Shown here piece by piece: positions 35,216-47,058 of a stretch of 64,000 nucleotides of DNA. The first letter of the stretch is position 1. Each line of letters starts with the position of its first letter. The position numbers were made by a program, and so were the translations under genes. Source of the stretch: Arabidopsis thaliana (taxonomy: Eukaryota > Streptophyta > Magnoliopsida > Brassicales > Brassicaceae); the NCBI RefSeq assembly GCF_000001735.4, contig NC_003070.9:12890001-12954000 (forward strand). Direction: 5' to 3'. A model generated the notes under the pieces. The model was given only the letters and a program-made list of their open reading frames with translations. It was not told the DNA's origin and ran no database searches.

Positions 35216-36907
35216 AATTACATAATCAATAAAATCGGTTAAAATTAAGTTAAAAAGAAATCTAGATCCAATTTTTCATCTTTCTTTTCATAGCCTTTTA
35301 ATGGTAAGTTTCTTCCAAGAGGATTAGATTTGTTTGTGTAGCGATTATTTATATCGTTGACAATCTTGTCTAGTTTCAAAGTCACGATAACATAAATTTC
35401 AAAACAAACCATGAATCCTTCTATGATCGCCAAGTCATATTAAGGGCAATGTTCGTTTGATCATCTTGTATTTCCATCGAGAAAGTCCATTGCAATGTTC
35501 ATCCAAATGCTCAATCAGAATGTTGTTTGTTTCAAATGTTGGATATTCATTTAGATACCGCATTTCAATGAGTTTATGTTTGTTAGCTTAATTCTTATAA
35601 ATATTCACCTTCATCTAAACGAGTTTAATAAGAAAATGACTAAAAAAACCTTTACTTGGATCTAATCATTTTAAATTTTAATCTTACCTACATTAATTTA
35701 ACTGTTACAATAAAATATATGCACAACTAAATATTCATTATTATTATTTTAACATATATAAACTAATTTTATGATTCTTGCGGGTTGACGGAAAATATAA
35801 TTTTTTTGGTTATGGTGAGAAAAATAATTTTGTGATGTTGGAAGAAAAACATGATTTGCTGGAAATATTTTGTTCCATAATTCTACAATTGAACATTTTA
35901 TTGGAAAGACATTTTCACAAGTTTCCATAAACAAAACTAGTGATTTCACATTTTTAATGGGAAAAACACAATTCTACGATTTTGTGATTTTGATGGAAAA
36001 TGATAATCCGCGAATTCATGATTTTTAGAGTTCTTTTTTATGCAAAATGTGATTTTTAAAATAGAAAATGAGAACTCTCTATATAAAAAAAATTACATTA
36101 TCTGATATGATCATAAATGATGTCATATTTGTCATTGGTTATTTTTGATTGAATCCTCTTCATCCAAATGCTCCAATTAAGTTCATCTAGAGGAGTAATG
36201 AGTTTGACAATTTGCCTAAATTAGAAAAATCCATTCAGATGATCTATGTGGATGTTGCTCATTTTTGTCACTAAACTAACATCATTTCTCATTTTCATAT
36301 AGACGAACCTTCTGAGTAAACATACATGACCTAATTGAATATTCGGTTCCTCGTTGAAACAGGTTTATGAAGTAGACAACAAAATGCAAAATAGAATTCA
36401 AAATATCTTTTATTTTCTATCAATAATTTAAACTATAGATTGGTAAATCTTTTTTAAATGATCAAATTCTTAAATATCTTTTTTAGTTCTAACATCTCTT
36501 AATAAAATAAAACCATTAAAAAAAATACTTTCCTCAGCCGCAATGTTTAACTAGAAATTCTACATGAGAACAATAATTTACAAAACTACCTGAAATCAAA
36601 TCCAAAGCAACATATGTTTGTACTCAAATGAGATTATAGACATAGCAATTTAGAATTGAAAATTGAATAGCTCATATGGAGCTTTATTGAAACGCAAGAA
36701 AGTAAAGTAAAGTAAAGAAAAACTTTTTAGATTTTCACCAAGATCTAATTGATTCTTGGATTGATTTCTTATTGAAAGAGAATTGGTCAAAAACGCAATT
36801 CTCTAGGTTAGTCGCATTGTTCTCTGTAAATTATTGTTATATAATAAATAGAACCAAGCAGCCAACATAGTAGTTAACTTTACTATGCTAGTTCATTGAA
36901 TATACAC
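35216..36907. other. AT-rich intergenic; possible hAT-like inverted ends at 35444-36260
   Basis: GGGCAATGTTCGTTTGATCATCT near 35444 and its weak inverted counterpart (AGATGATCTATGTGGATGTTGCTC) near 36237-36260 could be termini of an ~815-bp DNA element, but no 8-bp duplication was found. Otherwise no gene. Confidence 0.3.
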
Positions 36908-36916
36908 TTAAAAATA
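36908..36916. repeat. 9-bp target duplication, left of ARF20-bearing unit
   Basis: TTAAAAATA, matching TTAAAAACA at 42286-42294 with one mismatch. Confidence 0.6.
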
Positions 36917-37456
36917 AGGAAAAATGTCAAAACAAATCACAAATTTTTAAATTTGGGACGATTTAATCTACAACTTCACGGAAGACAAATAAATCGTAAA
37001 GTTTTTGTTGACTTTCTAAATAAATGACACAGTTTTTGTTGACTTGCCACTTGAGTCATGTCGTTAAATAGGTTAACAGATTTTTTTACGATGTTAATGT
37101 CTCGTTTATTTGCTCTGTTAAAACAAAACAACATCGTTTATTGTACGTCGTTTTGTCTGTTGAAACAAATTAAAGCCTAAATTCCCAAATCGTGTTACAC
37201 AAATTTCTTTTCAAAATATCATAAAATAAATATTACACTCAAATTTTTAGAATGTAGATGTGATATGTAGATTGTATAAATTAGAAAGAAAGCTCAATAT
37301 CACGACAACAAGAGGATTTTATTTCATTTATGGACGATGGAAACAAAAGTGCATAATACAAATGCATGCAACAACAAATAAGAGAAAAATAAAAATAGAA
37401 CGAGACACCGATAACATTTTTGACCCCTTTTTATTACATATTTTTTTATTCTTAAT

Positions 37457-40400
37457 TCAACTTGAGAGACTCTTACTGGACTTTAGGTTTTTGACCTCCT
37501 CTTTTGAATATATCAATATCTTCTTCACCATTTTGCAGAATTCACTACATGCAAACAACACAAAAATGAAATATCAATGTCTCTCAAGATTTTAACTAAT
37601 CTTTTAATCAATAGAAATAGAAAGGAAACTCACGGCCATGGATCGTCTCCAACAAGCATCTCATACCCGTCACTATCTGTGAAAGCTATTTTCCATTGGT
37701 TGCGAGTTTGTAGTTGGCCTTTGAGATCAAAGAGCTTCTCCAATTCTAGTATTAGCTGATCATATCCATTAAGAACACTTAAATCCACAGCTCTTCCTAT
37801 TGTTACACCTTGCATTTGAACCTGTTCCATATCAAGATTGCATGAGTTGAGTACAATGAGAAAAAGTTTCATATATAAGGAATAAGAATATTGATCTTAT
37901 ACTTACTTTGGTACAAGTTCTAGTAGAACCAAACTGCTTGCTTTGGATCTCTATTGGTGATCTCAAAGTTTGGCTTTGACCAAACTTTTTTCCTTCAGTA
38001 AGTTTCGAAATATCCGAGCCAATTTCTTCAATGGGATCTTTGATCACTAGAGGAATGGCTAGAGAGACTCCAAACAGCCTAAAATTAGTGACTGCCTTGG
38101 TTGTTATATTTTCTTCTATTTGTGTAACCATTTGGTTATTGTAATTTAGTTTGGGCATTGGTTGGACAGGGTAGCTCATTAGCAATCTAGAAGGATTCAT
38201 AGCATCTTCAGTTGTATCACGATAACGAAGAGAAGTATTCATCGGGGAGGCGACGCTTAGTTGTCCAATTTCTTGTCCTTGTGTCAATATAGGAGGCAAG
38301 ATATGTGATGATGAAGAACATGTATATAAAACAAGAATATTGAGAAGGTATTCAAGAGTCTCAAATTCATTAAATAGAAGATTAATCCTTTAAATAAAAG
38401 ATTATAAGAGTGTATTTTTATACCGAATTCATTAACTTCTCGTAAACGCTTGTTCTTGAGCAAAGATGATCGCGGAACATTTAACGCAGACATTAAATGT
38501 TCGATCTCCCAGGGTGACACTTTATTAGGTCTCGAAAATGATGCAAATTCATCCCACTGAACCTGCAAAATTAAAGTTAATTAGTGATATGTTATTTATT
38601 GCACTCAAAAACGTATTCCTAAAAGAATGTTATAAAGTGTGAATGAAATTTTACTTCTAAGCTGCGCCACTCTGAACACTTCCAATGAGGAGAGAAATCA
38701 TTAACTCCAATAATTGTCCCAAAATATCTTAATCAATTGAACAAAATGTGTTATCATTGATAATATTAAACATTATAAATATATTTATGCAGAAATTTTT
38801 TTTCATCTAATGTTACCTTCTTTCAGAGAAATCATCACCCTCAAACCGCATTGTAAATCTTGAACCGACAATGAACTTATTGTTCATAGCGTCTAAGAAT
38901 TTGTCGTAACTGACAATAAATTGACTTGACCTGATACTTAGAAAGACACAAAATATAAACCTATATGTTGAAGGAACTAATCTATTGATAAATCAATATA
39001 ATCTAAAATGTGAGTTCAAATGGTTCTTTGAATTACCTTGGCTTGTAAACCACAATGAATATACATTGGTTATCAAGAGCATGCTTTGCGGAAGCAATTA
39101 CCCCATGTCTCATACAATCTATTGATACTATTGATGAAGGTATATTCCCTTGTTGATGTCTTGCTCGTCTGATACCAACTCGTAACTCTCCAGTCTCTCC
39201 CCTAAAACCACAAGTAAATAGTTTAAAAGTCCAAAACTCCAAAACCAAAAGATATATAACAAGAATCAATATTATACCTAACGAATACAATAACATCTCC
39301 TTTAACCAACTTTTTCGATGTTGTGAATTCATTCCAACCAGTTGTTAACGAATGTCTTTGCGGTGTACCTGCATGGAATAAGAAGATTATTAGTTACTTC
39401 TCTAGGATTTATTACCTCAATAGCTGTGTTTGAATGATTTGAATAAAATGAATTATTACCTCTATAGCTGTGTCTGAATCTCCATTGATTACCATGGAGA
39501 TCTTTAGCAAGAAGTTCTTGTGCCGGTAGAGGCTGAGACATATCCTAAACCAAAATTTAATATGTAATGTCTAATGAAATCTTAAAATTCAAATTCATTT
39601 AAAAAAATTATAACATTAAATACCAGTGGAGGGAGACATTCAATGGCATGTTTTTTCGGAACAAAGAATCCACCATAAGCGCTTGTATCAGAGGCCGTTA
39701 AAACCTTCGTAAAGGAATTAACTAATGGCCTAAATTGATTTTCACTCTGAGTAGGGATTACAACTTGCTAAGGATTTAACAAAATCAGAAAATCAATGAG
39801 ATATAATAGGAGAAAAATACAATTGACTGAAAATAAAAGAGAAATACTAAATTTTCACTTACAGTTGTATCTGGCATCAAAGTGATCTCAGCATAAGTCT
39901 CATCACTATTGTTTTCCACCTAAAATCAAACATCAAACAATTAACCAATTACTTCTTTTTACAATGAAATCAAATATAGATATCATGCGTATTTGCTAAA
40001 ACATAATAGAGATATACCTTAAGATGAATTGCAATAACACGGCATTGAAGCTTAGAAGGAAGATCACAAATTGGTTGTAACTCATTCAACTCTTCTCTTG
40101 TAGATGCATCAACCTGAAAAGGCCGTCAAAAGGTTTCATACACAAGAGAGAGATAGAGAGAAAGAAGAGAGAGAGAAGAAAGGGAGATAGAAAGAAGAAA
40201 GAGAGAGAGAAGAGAGAAAGAGAAGAGAGAGAGAAGAGAGGGAGAGAGAGAGAGAGAGAGAAGAGAGGGAGAACTCACAAGCTCTATATTGCCTTGAGGA
40301 AAGTAATAAACATTTTCTCCAAGTTTTGGAATATCACACAAAGGTCCCGCACAGAGTTTCCATAACTGCTCGTACATATAGCTCTTGGATCCATCAACTG

Positions 40401-40523
40401 CCGAACAAAAACCAAAAAATTATAACCAAAACAAGTTTTCAATAAGAGAAAATAAAAAAGTTAAAATTTCTTACTTATGCCTGATAATTCAGGTTGTGCA
40501 TTCACAACGTTGCCAGTTTCCAT
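37457..40523 (-). CDS. ARF20: auxin response factor (ARF20), 14 exons
   Basis: Exons, 5' to 3': 40523-40475, 40397-40279, 40113-40018, 39919-39863, 39767-39624, 39544-39460, 39368-39278, 39201-39037, 38930-38817, 38727-38655, 38562-38424, 38319 (or shorter)-37907, 37821-37634, 37544-37457. Up to 606 residues. The B3 DNA-binding domain is at ~126-228 ([41 protein letters not shown]), the ARF ancillary domain at ~250-330 ([21 protein letters not shown]), then a short middle region and a C-terminal PB1/Aux-IAA domain ([24 protein letters not shown]). Nuclear auxin-response transcription factor of the recently expanded ARF12-15/20-22 group. The acceptor of exon 12 expected from related proteins reads AT, not AG; in-phase AGs lie 42 or 48 bases downstream. 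Confidence 0.9.
40139..40272. repeat. purine (GA/GAAA) tract in ARF20 intron 2
   Basis: About 130 bases of near-pure A/G (AGAGAGAA, GAAGAAAG), so the pre-mRNA carries a long CU-rich tract just after the exon 2 donor. Confidence 0.9.
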
Positions 40524-41924
40524 AACCTCGTATCCAAATATCGGTATACCAAAATATGTTATCTCAACAATTATTATAAAACTTTCTCCCTTTCCTCAAC
40601 TTCTCTCGCGACCATGATAGCACAAAATATCACATTTATAGGTAAGAACTATCAAAATACATTAAAATACTTCCTTAGATTTGAATACTAAATTTAATAA
40701 GGTTACCAAAAATTAATAAAGGTAATTTAGAGAAATGTCATTAATATTTTGACTACACATAAGAAAATCAATTTTCTTATATGTTTATTGATTAAGTTAC
40801 CAAAATCAACATATGCATTATTCATATATAAGTTGAGTAATATAATACATTTTTAATACTTACAATGAAAAAAAATCTTTGAATTTTGTTTATAGATAGC
40901 CATATAAATTTAAATAGGAGTTCTTGCTAGCTTTTTCTTTTCAACATATGCATTACTCATATATAAGTTGAGTGATATAGGAAAATTTTAGTACTTACAA
41001 CAAAATATTTTTTTCTATGAAATTTGTTTAAAAGTAGCCATATAAATTTTAAATATGAGTTTTTGCTTGATTCTGATTGCATTAATAGGAATTCTCTAGC
41101 ATTATGATCAAACCTTTCATATGGGATCTATGGTACATCTCATGTTAGGTTATTTTTTTTTTGCTTCCTCTTTAAGTTTTTAAGGATCCCATATAAACCG
41201 GCTTTCTCATATATTGTCGCTCTTTGGAGAAATTTCCAAGGGCATGTTCTCTTTTCCATTTAGCTTCCCCTTTCCATTTAACTATGATGTGAATTTGCAT
41301 GTATCCGATGCCTATTGGGATGTCTTTGGTATCAGGGGTAGATCACCGGTGGTGGTGATGGTTTGGCCTTACAAGGGGATGTGGCTTATAGTATGATGAA
41401 TTCCATCAAAAATGTACAAGGGCTTCTCGCTGCCTCTCAACCTAAATGTCAGTTAAGCATTTTTGCTCTATGTTTTATATTGATAATTATAATAGTTATT
41501 AATTATTATTAATGATAATTATTTAGCTTATAGAATTTTTTTTTATCATCTATAGAGAAATTATTAATTGAATAAACTTATTTAATTCATTAATTCAATA
41601 ATTTAAATGACTAATTGTTTTATCCAAACCATTTGCTAAATGAATTAGATTGACTCATTATCCATTAGAATCTAAATTTATATAAATATAGATTGGTTTG
41701 ATTTGGTTTAACCAACTTGACATCCGTAAATATAACACCCACAAAAAAAAAAAAATTATAACACATTAGTCAGACAACATAAAAAAAACTTATAACTCAT
41801 CTTCTTCTTATAACTCATCTTCTTCTTATAACTCATCATCTTCTTCTTCTTCTTTTGTTGAAGAGTAAATTCACCAAGAGAGCCGACATGGAGATAGAGA
41901 AGATGATTGTTGGGTCTGCGGTTT
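40524..41924. other. ARF20 upstream region inside the transposable unit
   Basis: AT-rich. A diverged direct repeat pair (CAACATATGCATTA(T/C)TCATATATAAGTTGAGT) lies near 40805 and 40943. A 60-codon frame at 41214-41396 is not recognised. Confidence 0.4.
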
Positions 41925-41966
41925 GTGATAGATGGAGATTTAGGGTTTAAATTTGTTTTAACACAC

Positions 41967-42110
41967 AAAACGACGTCGTTTTGTCCTTGCAATAAACGAC
42001 GTCGTTTTGTCTCTGTAATAAATGACGTCGTTTTGTCTCTGTAATAAACGACGTCGTTTTGTCTCTACAATAAACGACGTCGTTTTGTCTCTACAATAAA
42101 TGACGTCGTC
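41967..42110. repeat. 26-bp tandem repeat, six copies, with ACGACGTCGT palindrome
   Basis: Units of AAACGACGTCGTTTTGTCTCTGTAAT type start at exact 26-bp spacing (GACGTC cores offset from 41971, 41997, 42023, 42049, 42075 and 42101). Every unit contains the palindrome GACGTC with an ACGT core. It lies in the right inverted arm of the ARF20-bearing unit. Confidence 0.95.
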
Positions 42111-42285
42111 ATAAAAAATAAAATTGTTAACCTATTTAACGACATTACTCAAATGGCAAGTCAACAAAAACTTTATTTATTATTTAGGAAGTCATAAAAA
42201 ACTTTACGATTTATTTATTTCAGTGAAGTTGAAGATTAAATCGTCCCAAATTTAAAAGTTTATAAAATTTTTAATATTTTTGCCC

Positions 42286-42294
42286 TTAAAAACA
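42286..42294. repeat. 9-bp target duplication, right of ARF20-bearing unit
   Basis: TTAAAAACA, one mismatch to 36908-36916. Confidence 0.6.
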
Positions 42295-43045
42295 CTTTAA
42301 CATTTTTTCTGAAGATATACAAATATATATGGCGCCAAGTCATAGTATTATTGACTATAGAAACCCACACGATTATAAGACGAAATATAAATTTAATGGA
42401 TAAATTGGATGTACAAAGAGATATATAACATAATATGAATAAAAGAAAGAAAAGAGAACGAGTTTCACAACATGTACAAAAATCATAAGAATGTCACAGG
42501 AGTGGACATAGAGCGGATATCATGAATTTGTGTGATTTTTGATTAGTTTCCTCTGTTCGATCGGCCATTTGTTTTTATCCATACCCGTTCTGTAACGACT
42601 TATGTCAAAAGATAGATATTCTGACCGATATTGATTACTTCAGATTTTGTTTTTTTCACCAGTTACGTGATAAGATTTTTAAAATAATTAATATATAGCA
42701 AATTTCAAAATTCAACAAACAAAAAGCACTATTGATATATTTTAGGATTAATGTGATGAATACAAATTCATAAAAATTTAAACCTAGATATAATAAACTA
42801 TACAGTTTAAATATATATAATTATATGTATACATATATCATCACATATATCTTGCTCTTCAGATTTTAGTACTATGATTTGCCTCATTTTAATAGGTATT
42901 AAGTTTGAATCTTTGTCCAAAAAAAAAATTTGAATCTATGTTTTGGTCTGTAAAATTATGGATATTTATATTTTCTGCATCAAATCGAAATTGTAACAAA
43001 CCAAAATATATAGGTCATAAATTTTGTGATGCCCTAGAATGTGGA
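42295..43045. other. intergenic, downstream of ALT2
   Basis: AT-rich sequence and probable ALT2 3' UTR. No gene is recognised. Confidence 0.5.
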
Positions 43046-44465
43046 TCAATCGACCAAGTGTTGACACTGGAAGTGACCAAAATATGAGCGTACATGAGAT
43101 GGGACACGAGTAGGCCGGTACTTGTTGTCAAGCCACACAGCCGTTCCTTTTGCCTCCAAAATAGGCTGCTTTGTCAATTATATACCAAAAGGATCCTAAT
43201 TAATCAAAACTATACACAAGCAGAAAACCAACACAAAAGGCTTGATGGAGCAACTAAATATACCTCTTGATTTGGAAGTTTAAAGATGAACTGTTCAAAG
43301 TAAATGCGCACCAAAGATATCCCCGATATCCTCGTTTTCACCACAAACCTACATCCACTCTGCTCGAAGATATCAACATAAATACAAACATTAACTCTAT
43401 AAAAGAGAACAAATATTCTTGGAAAAGAGAGTAAGAATATTACACGTAAAGGTGCAAGGAACTTTATTGTTAACTCAGGAATTGCCAAGGCTCCACCAGA
43501 ACGGGATACTTCATTACAGTTGATACCGATACTATCCATAAACTCGTGTCGACCTTTGTATATATGAAAATAAGTTTAACAAACCATTTTTTGTAAGAAT
43601 GTGACATAGCACTAACGTAAGTACACGTCTCGACTTCAATCGAGGGTTTATAATAATTTGAGACCGCACAAAATTTATAACTAAAGAAAACTAACCGTGT
43701 TGGCAGTAGTTTGCGTAAACAGCATTGTTCACAACACCAAACTGATCCAATTCATAATCACGAACTTTAAGTTCAATCTCATGGAACCCACCAATTCTGC
43801 CATATAGAGATTTTAATAAGATAATAAAGCAACATAATTACATTCACTCCTCTTGGCCACTATATATAAGAAACGTAGTCATTACACACAAAAACAAAAT
43901 CATAAATATAAAACTCCAATATATATGTAACAAGAAATAGTAGTTGCAAACATATATTTCTCTTTTTTTTTTTTTTTTACAAACTCGCTAAAAAAAATGA
44001 TAATCGTAGGTCATAAAAGGAAGTACATTTATATGGCCGTGAGAAGGTAAATGTGTGAATAATTTAGCTAGTTAGTTACCCTTGGCCTTAGTTTATAATT
44101 TTAAAAACTATTCAGTCATCACCTTAATATGCTACAACTGAACCAAAGTTACAATTAAGAAATCTCCTCTCAATTTCTTGGACTCTCAAATTTCTTAGGA
44201 AAAGGGCATTGTTTTTAGAACTAAGGCACGTGATAGTTGCCTTAGTAGCAACTAGCAAGAATACCCCTCGATGAAATAAGATTAGCTCTTATGAATTTAA
44301 ATGAGGGAGGTATATGTATGTGTACCCTGTGCTTCCTCTGAGTTCGAGACATGCGAGGGGCTTGAAGATTTTTGCACTCCGGAGAGGCAGGACATGCCCT
44401 CGCCTCCAAGAACGGGGAAACGCCGCATGCATAATCTGAGCCCCCGTGCTGGTAGCTTGAAACAT
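43046..44465 (-). CDS. ALT2: plastid acyl-lipid thioesterase (hotdog fold), ALT2
   Basis: Exons 44465-44326, 43796-43696, 43553-43444, 43359-43264 and 43165-43046 join in phase to 188 residues. Residues 1-47 form a basic, acid-poor plastid transit peptide. A single 4HBT hotdog domain follows, with [20 protein letters not shown]; Asp of DQFGVVNN is the catalytic residue in this class. FVVKTRISG and [14 protein letters not shown] strands complete the fold. ALT-type enzymes hydrolyse acyl-ACP (fatty and beta-ketofatty acyl) in plastids, releasing free acids and methylketone precursors. All splice sites are GT-AG. The product is a close paralogue of the gene at 57760-58778, with identical intron phases. 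Synteny: At1g35250. The ALT number is assigned by gene order. Confidence 0.9.
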
Positions 44466-45843
44466 TGCTCTTCTTAGATGTGATGAGTAGTACGTTGACT
44501 ACTTTTTGTTCGGTTTGTGAAAATAGTTTCAATCACTATATAGGTATTCTAATATTTAGGAAAATGTTTTCAATCACCTAATAGGTATTATAATATTCAG
44601 GACAATGTTTTCTATATAGATACTTCTCCATCCTATATATATACAAAACTAAGCACTCTTCTGATCCCATGTTGCCATCTCAGCCAAAAATTGACATATC
44701 ATTTATATACATAAATTTAATTTCAACCTCTTTGATGCTGACATCTCATCATCCACATACCACATCTGTTTTCCATTAGAGTGCGATGATTAAAGCTCTA
44801 ATTCACATACTAATTAAACATTTATATATAGTATGGTATAACATATTACATAAGTTGCCCGGGAAGGTGTCTTTATATATAATAGAAAATGTGAAATGTA
44901 TAGATCTGAGGATAAAAATATTATTTGACATCATAAATGTTGTAAAAATAGAAAAGTAGAGGTAAATGTGGTAGAAATGAAAGGCATCTATCAAAATATG
45001 ACATTGTTGTTAATTTTCCTAAAAACAATCGTGGTTAAAATGGTTGAAGCAGGTGTAACTACTCATACTAATTAAACAATCATATATTATGATAAATATT
45101 TCAAAAGAAGCTGATTAGTGATTGATGGGTCGGAGTAGACGACTTCACGTTGTCTAATTACCTTTCAAATAAACATCTTTTGATTGGGGGGCTTGGGGCC
45201 ACTCACCATACCCCTTATTTTTATTTTACATTCAGTACTTTGTATTTTTTTATTGAATAATTTTTAGGTTATGAACCGAGTATTTTATATGAGTTTTTTC
45301 CGAAGTCTTATTCGGACCAGCGACCTCTTAATGTTTAATAATTTACTAAAAGATTAATACAACAATCATTAAGAAATAATTCTCTTAAAAAGAGATATTA
45401 CAATTCTGCGAAACGGGATGGGGATACCTAATATATATTTGGTTTCGTTAGCAGTAAGCTAAAGCGCAATGTTTAGATTTGCTTAATCAAATGTTCATAT
45501 TGGAATTGAAAGAATATGTCATTGTTTATTGATGACAATGAAAAATTCTAAAGAGCATGTTAAGCATTTAATGTTGATGTTTCATAAGTTGAGTGAAAAA
45601 TAATAATAGCTAGGCTTAGTAGATTATGCTAAGATTGACGCAGTCAATATATAACCATTTTATTTCTATTTTTAAGAAGAAATTATCTAATTTTTATTTT
45701 AGTTTTGGGTTTGTTGCCAATTAAAATTTAATACTCAAAAGAATTATCCATCAAAAATACAAAATAGAGGACGACAAAAGAGTTAAATTATTAGAGAGAC
45801 ACTCTATAAAAGAGAATAATACAGATCTCGCAAAACAGAAGTG
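44466..45843. other. ALT2 upstream region and intergenic
   Basis: A 41-bp direct tandem duplication (AATCAC(T)ATATAGGTATT..., 44531-44612) lies just upstream of ALT2. The rest is AT-rich without recognised genes. Confidence 0.5.
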
Positions 45844-46330
45844 TTTTTTTTTTTTTTTTTTGGCAAATCAGAGAAGCTTTACAGCAGAGAAAAATTGGCC
45901 AAAAGATACTGGAAAAGATGAAAATAGACAAAGATCAACCGATTAGCTACTGAATAGCTAACAAAAACCCTGCATTGGTAAAGAGGACACTAGATACTAA
46001 TTCATGCAAAACAATATTGAAGAATCGGGCACAATCGTTGCATCGTTTCTCGAACTTTTCTCTCTCTTGAAGGCGATTTTCTTGATCTAGATCTAGTTTC
46101 TCCGGTGAATCTGGTTTAATCGTAGGTGAAGGTTTTTCGAAGGTGGTCCTGGAGTGAGTCGTCTTTCTCTCCGACAACAGTGGCATGGTGTCTCCTGCTG
46201 ATGTGGAAATAGACAGTTTTTCCGGAGCTGAACAAAGCGAGTTATATGGCTTCAGGATGTTAGGATATTTGAGAAACTTTGTATTACGAGAAGGTGTTGC
46301 TGTTGATTTTGTTAAGGTTAATGCAGTCAT
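45844..46330 (-). CDS. hypothetical 127-aa protein, possibly retroposed
   Basis: Intronless frame from ATG 46330 to TAG 45947, followed after 85 bases by an 18-base A tract on the minus strand (T tract 45844-45861). The N-terminus is Ser/Thr/Lys-rich, the middle is charged (DLDQENRLQEREKFEKRC), and the C-terminal ~25 residues are hydrophobic (FFNIVLHELVSSVLF...FLLAI), possibly a tail anchor. No family is recognised. The A tract so close to the stop suggests a retrocopy or the 3' end of a non-LTR element. No flanking duplication was identified. Confidence 0.35.
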
Positions 46331-46374
46331 TAAGTGGAACCAGACAACCAGTCAAGCATTGTCTTAAAAAAGTA

Positions 46375-47058
46375 ATTCTTCAAATTTTATAAACCAAAAA
46401 TATTCTATAAGAAAAATAGATAAACTAAGTTTCACGAGAAAAGCACCAAAGCTGTTAAGGTCTGGCATAAGAGTTTCAGATCATCAAGATAGTGAATTAT
46501 AGTTCTACGTGAATGATCGAGTCATTGTCTTTTTTCTTTTTCTTTTTTTGTAAGAGATGATCAGTCTTTGTCAAGTTATATTATACAAAGAATAAAGCGA
46601 AGAAAAAGAAGGGAGACAACTGGTATCAGTCTTTGTCAAGGAGACAACAAGTAATGTTAGGTCTTGGATTTTTCCTTGTGTGTCAGCTAGGATAAAATTA
46701 TTTTCTCATTTCAGTTGAGATAGTTACTTGTTGAATTTGGTTCATTAGAGTGCTATATACTTCATTATAATCTCATATATGATTATATCACAAATTTACA
46801 TCAATATATTACTGATTGAAAAAAACTCTAACAATATATCATATGAGATGATAAAAATTGGGAAATTTCACTTTTTCTTAAGAAGGCTTAAACTACAATA
46901 TGATATGATTTTATGAATATATAAACACATATCATATTATATGTACATGTACTTATAAATACGAGAAGCTCAATTACTCAAAATGTTACAACTAGCAACT
47001 TTCACACATAGGCATACAAAACTCTCCCACACATAAGCCAAGCAGAACTGTCCCCTAA
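46375..47058. other. intergenic, MLP165 3' flank
   Basis: AT-rich. A CAGTCTTTGTCAAG word repeats at 46562 and 46627. No gene is recognised. Confidence 0.45.

Larger units (their letters stand above)
36917..42285. mobile_element. Mutator-type unit enclosing the complete ARF20 gene
   Basis: The left terminus 36917-37190 (GGAAAAATGTCAAAAC, AAATTTGGGACGATTTAATC, AAATCGTAAAGTTTTTGTTGA, GTCGTTAAATAGGTTAACA) is repeated inverted at 41925-42285 (ending TTTTTGCCC). The family words match the MULEs at 4688 and 5330. A 9-bp flanking repeat with one mismatch supports insertion as a unit. Between the arms lie ~270 bp of 3' flank, the 14-exon ARF20 gene, and ~1.4 kb of upstream sequence. No transposase is present. 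The structure is that of a Pack-MULE carrying a whole gene; mobility is inferred. Confidence 0.65.

Noticed and set aside
41967-42110. CRISPR array
   Set aside because: Regular 26-bp units with no unique spacers in plant nuclear DNA. It is a simple tandem repeat.
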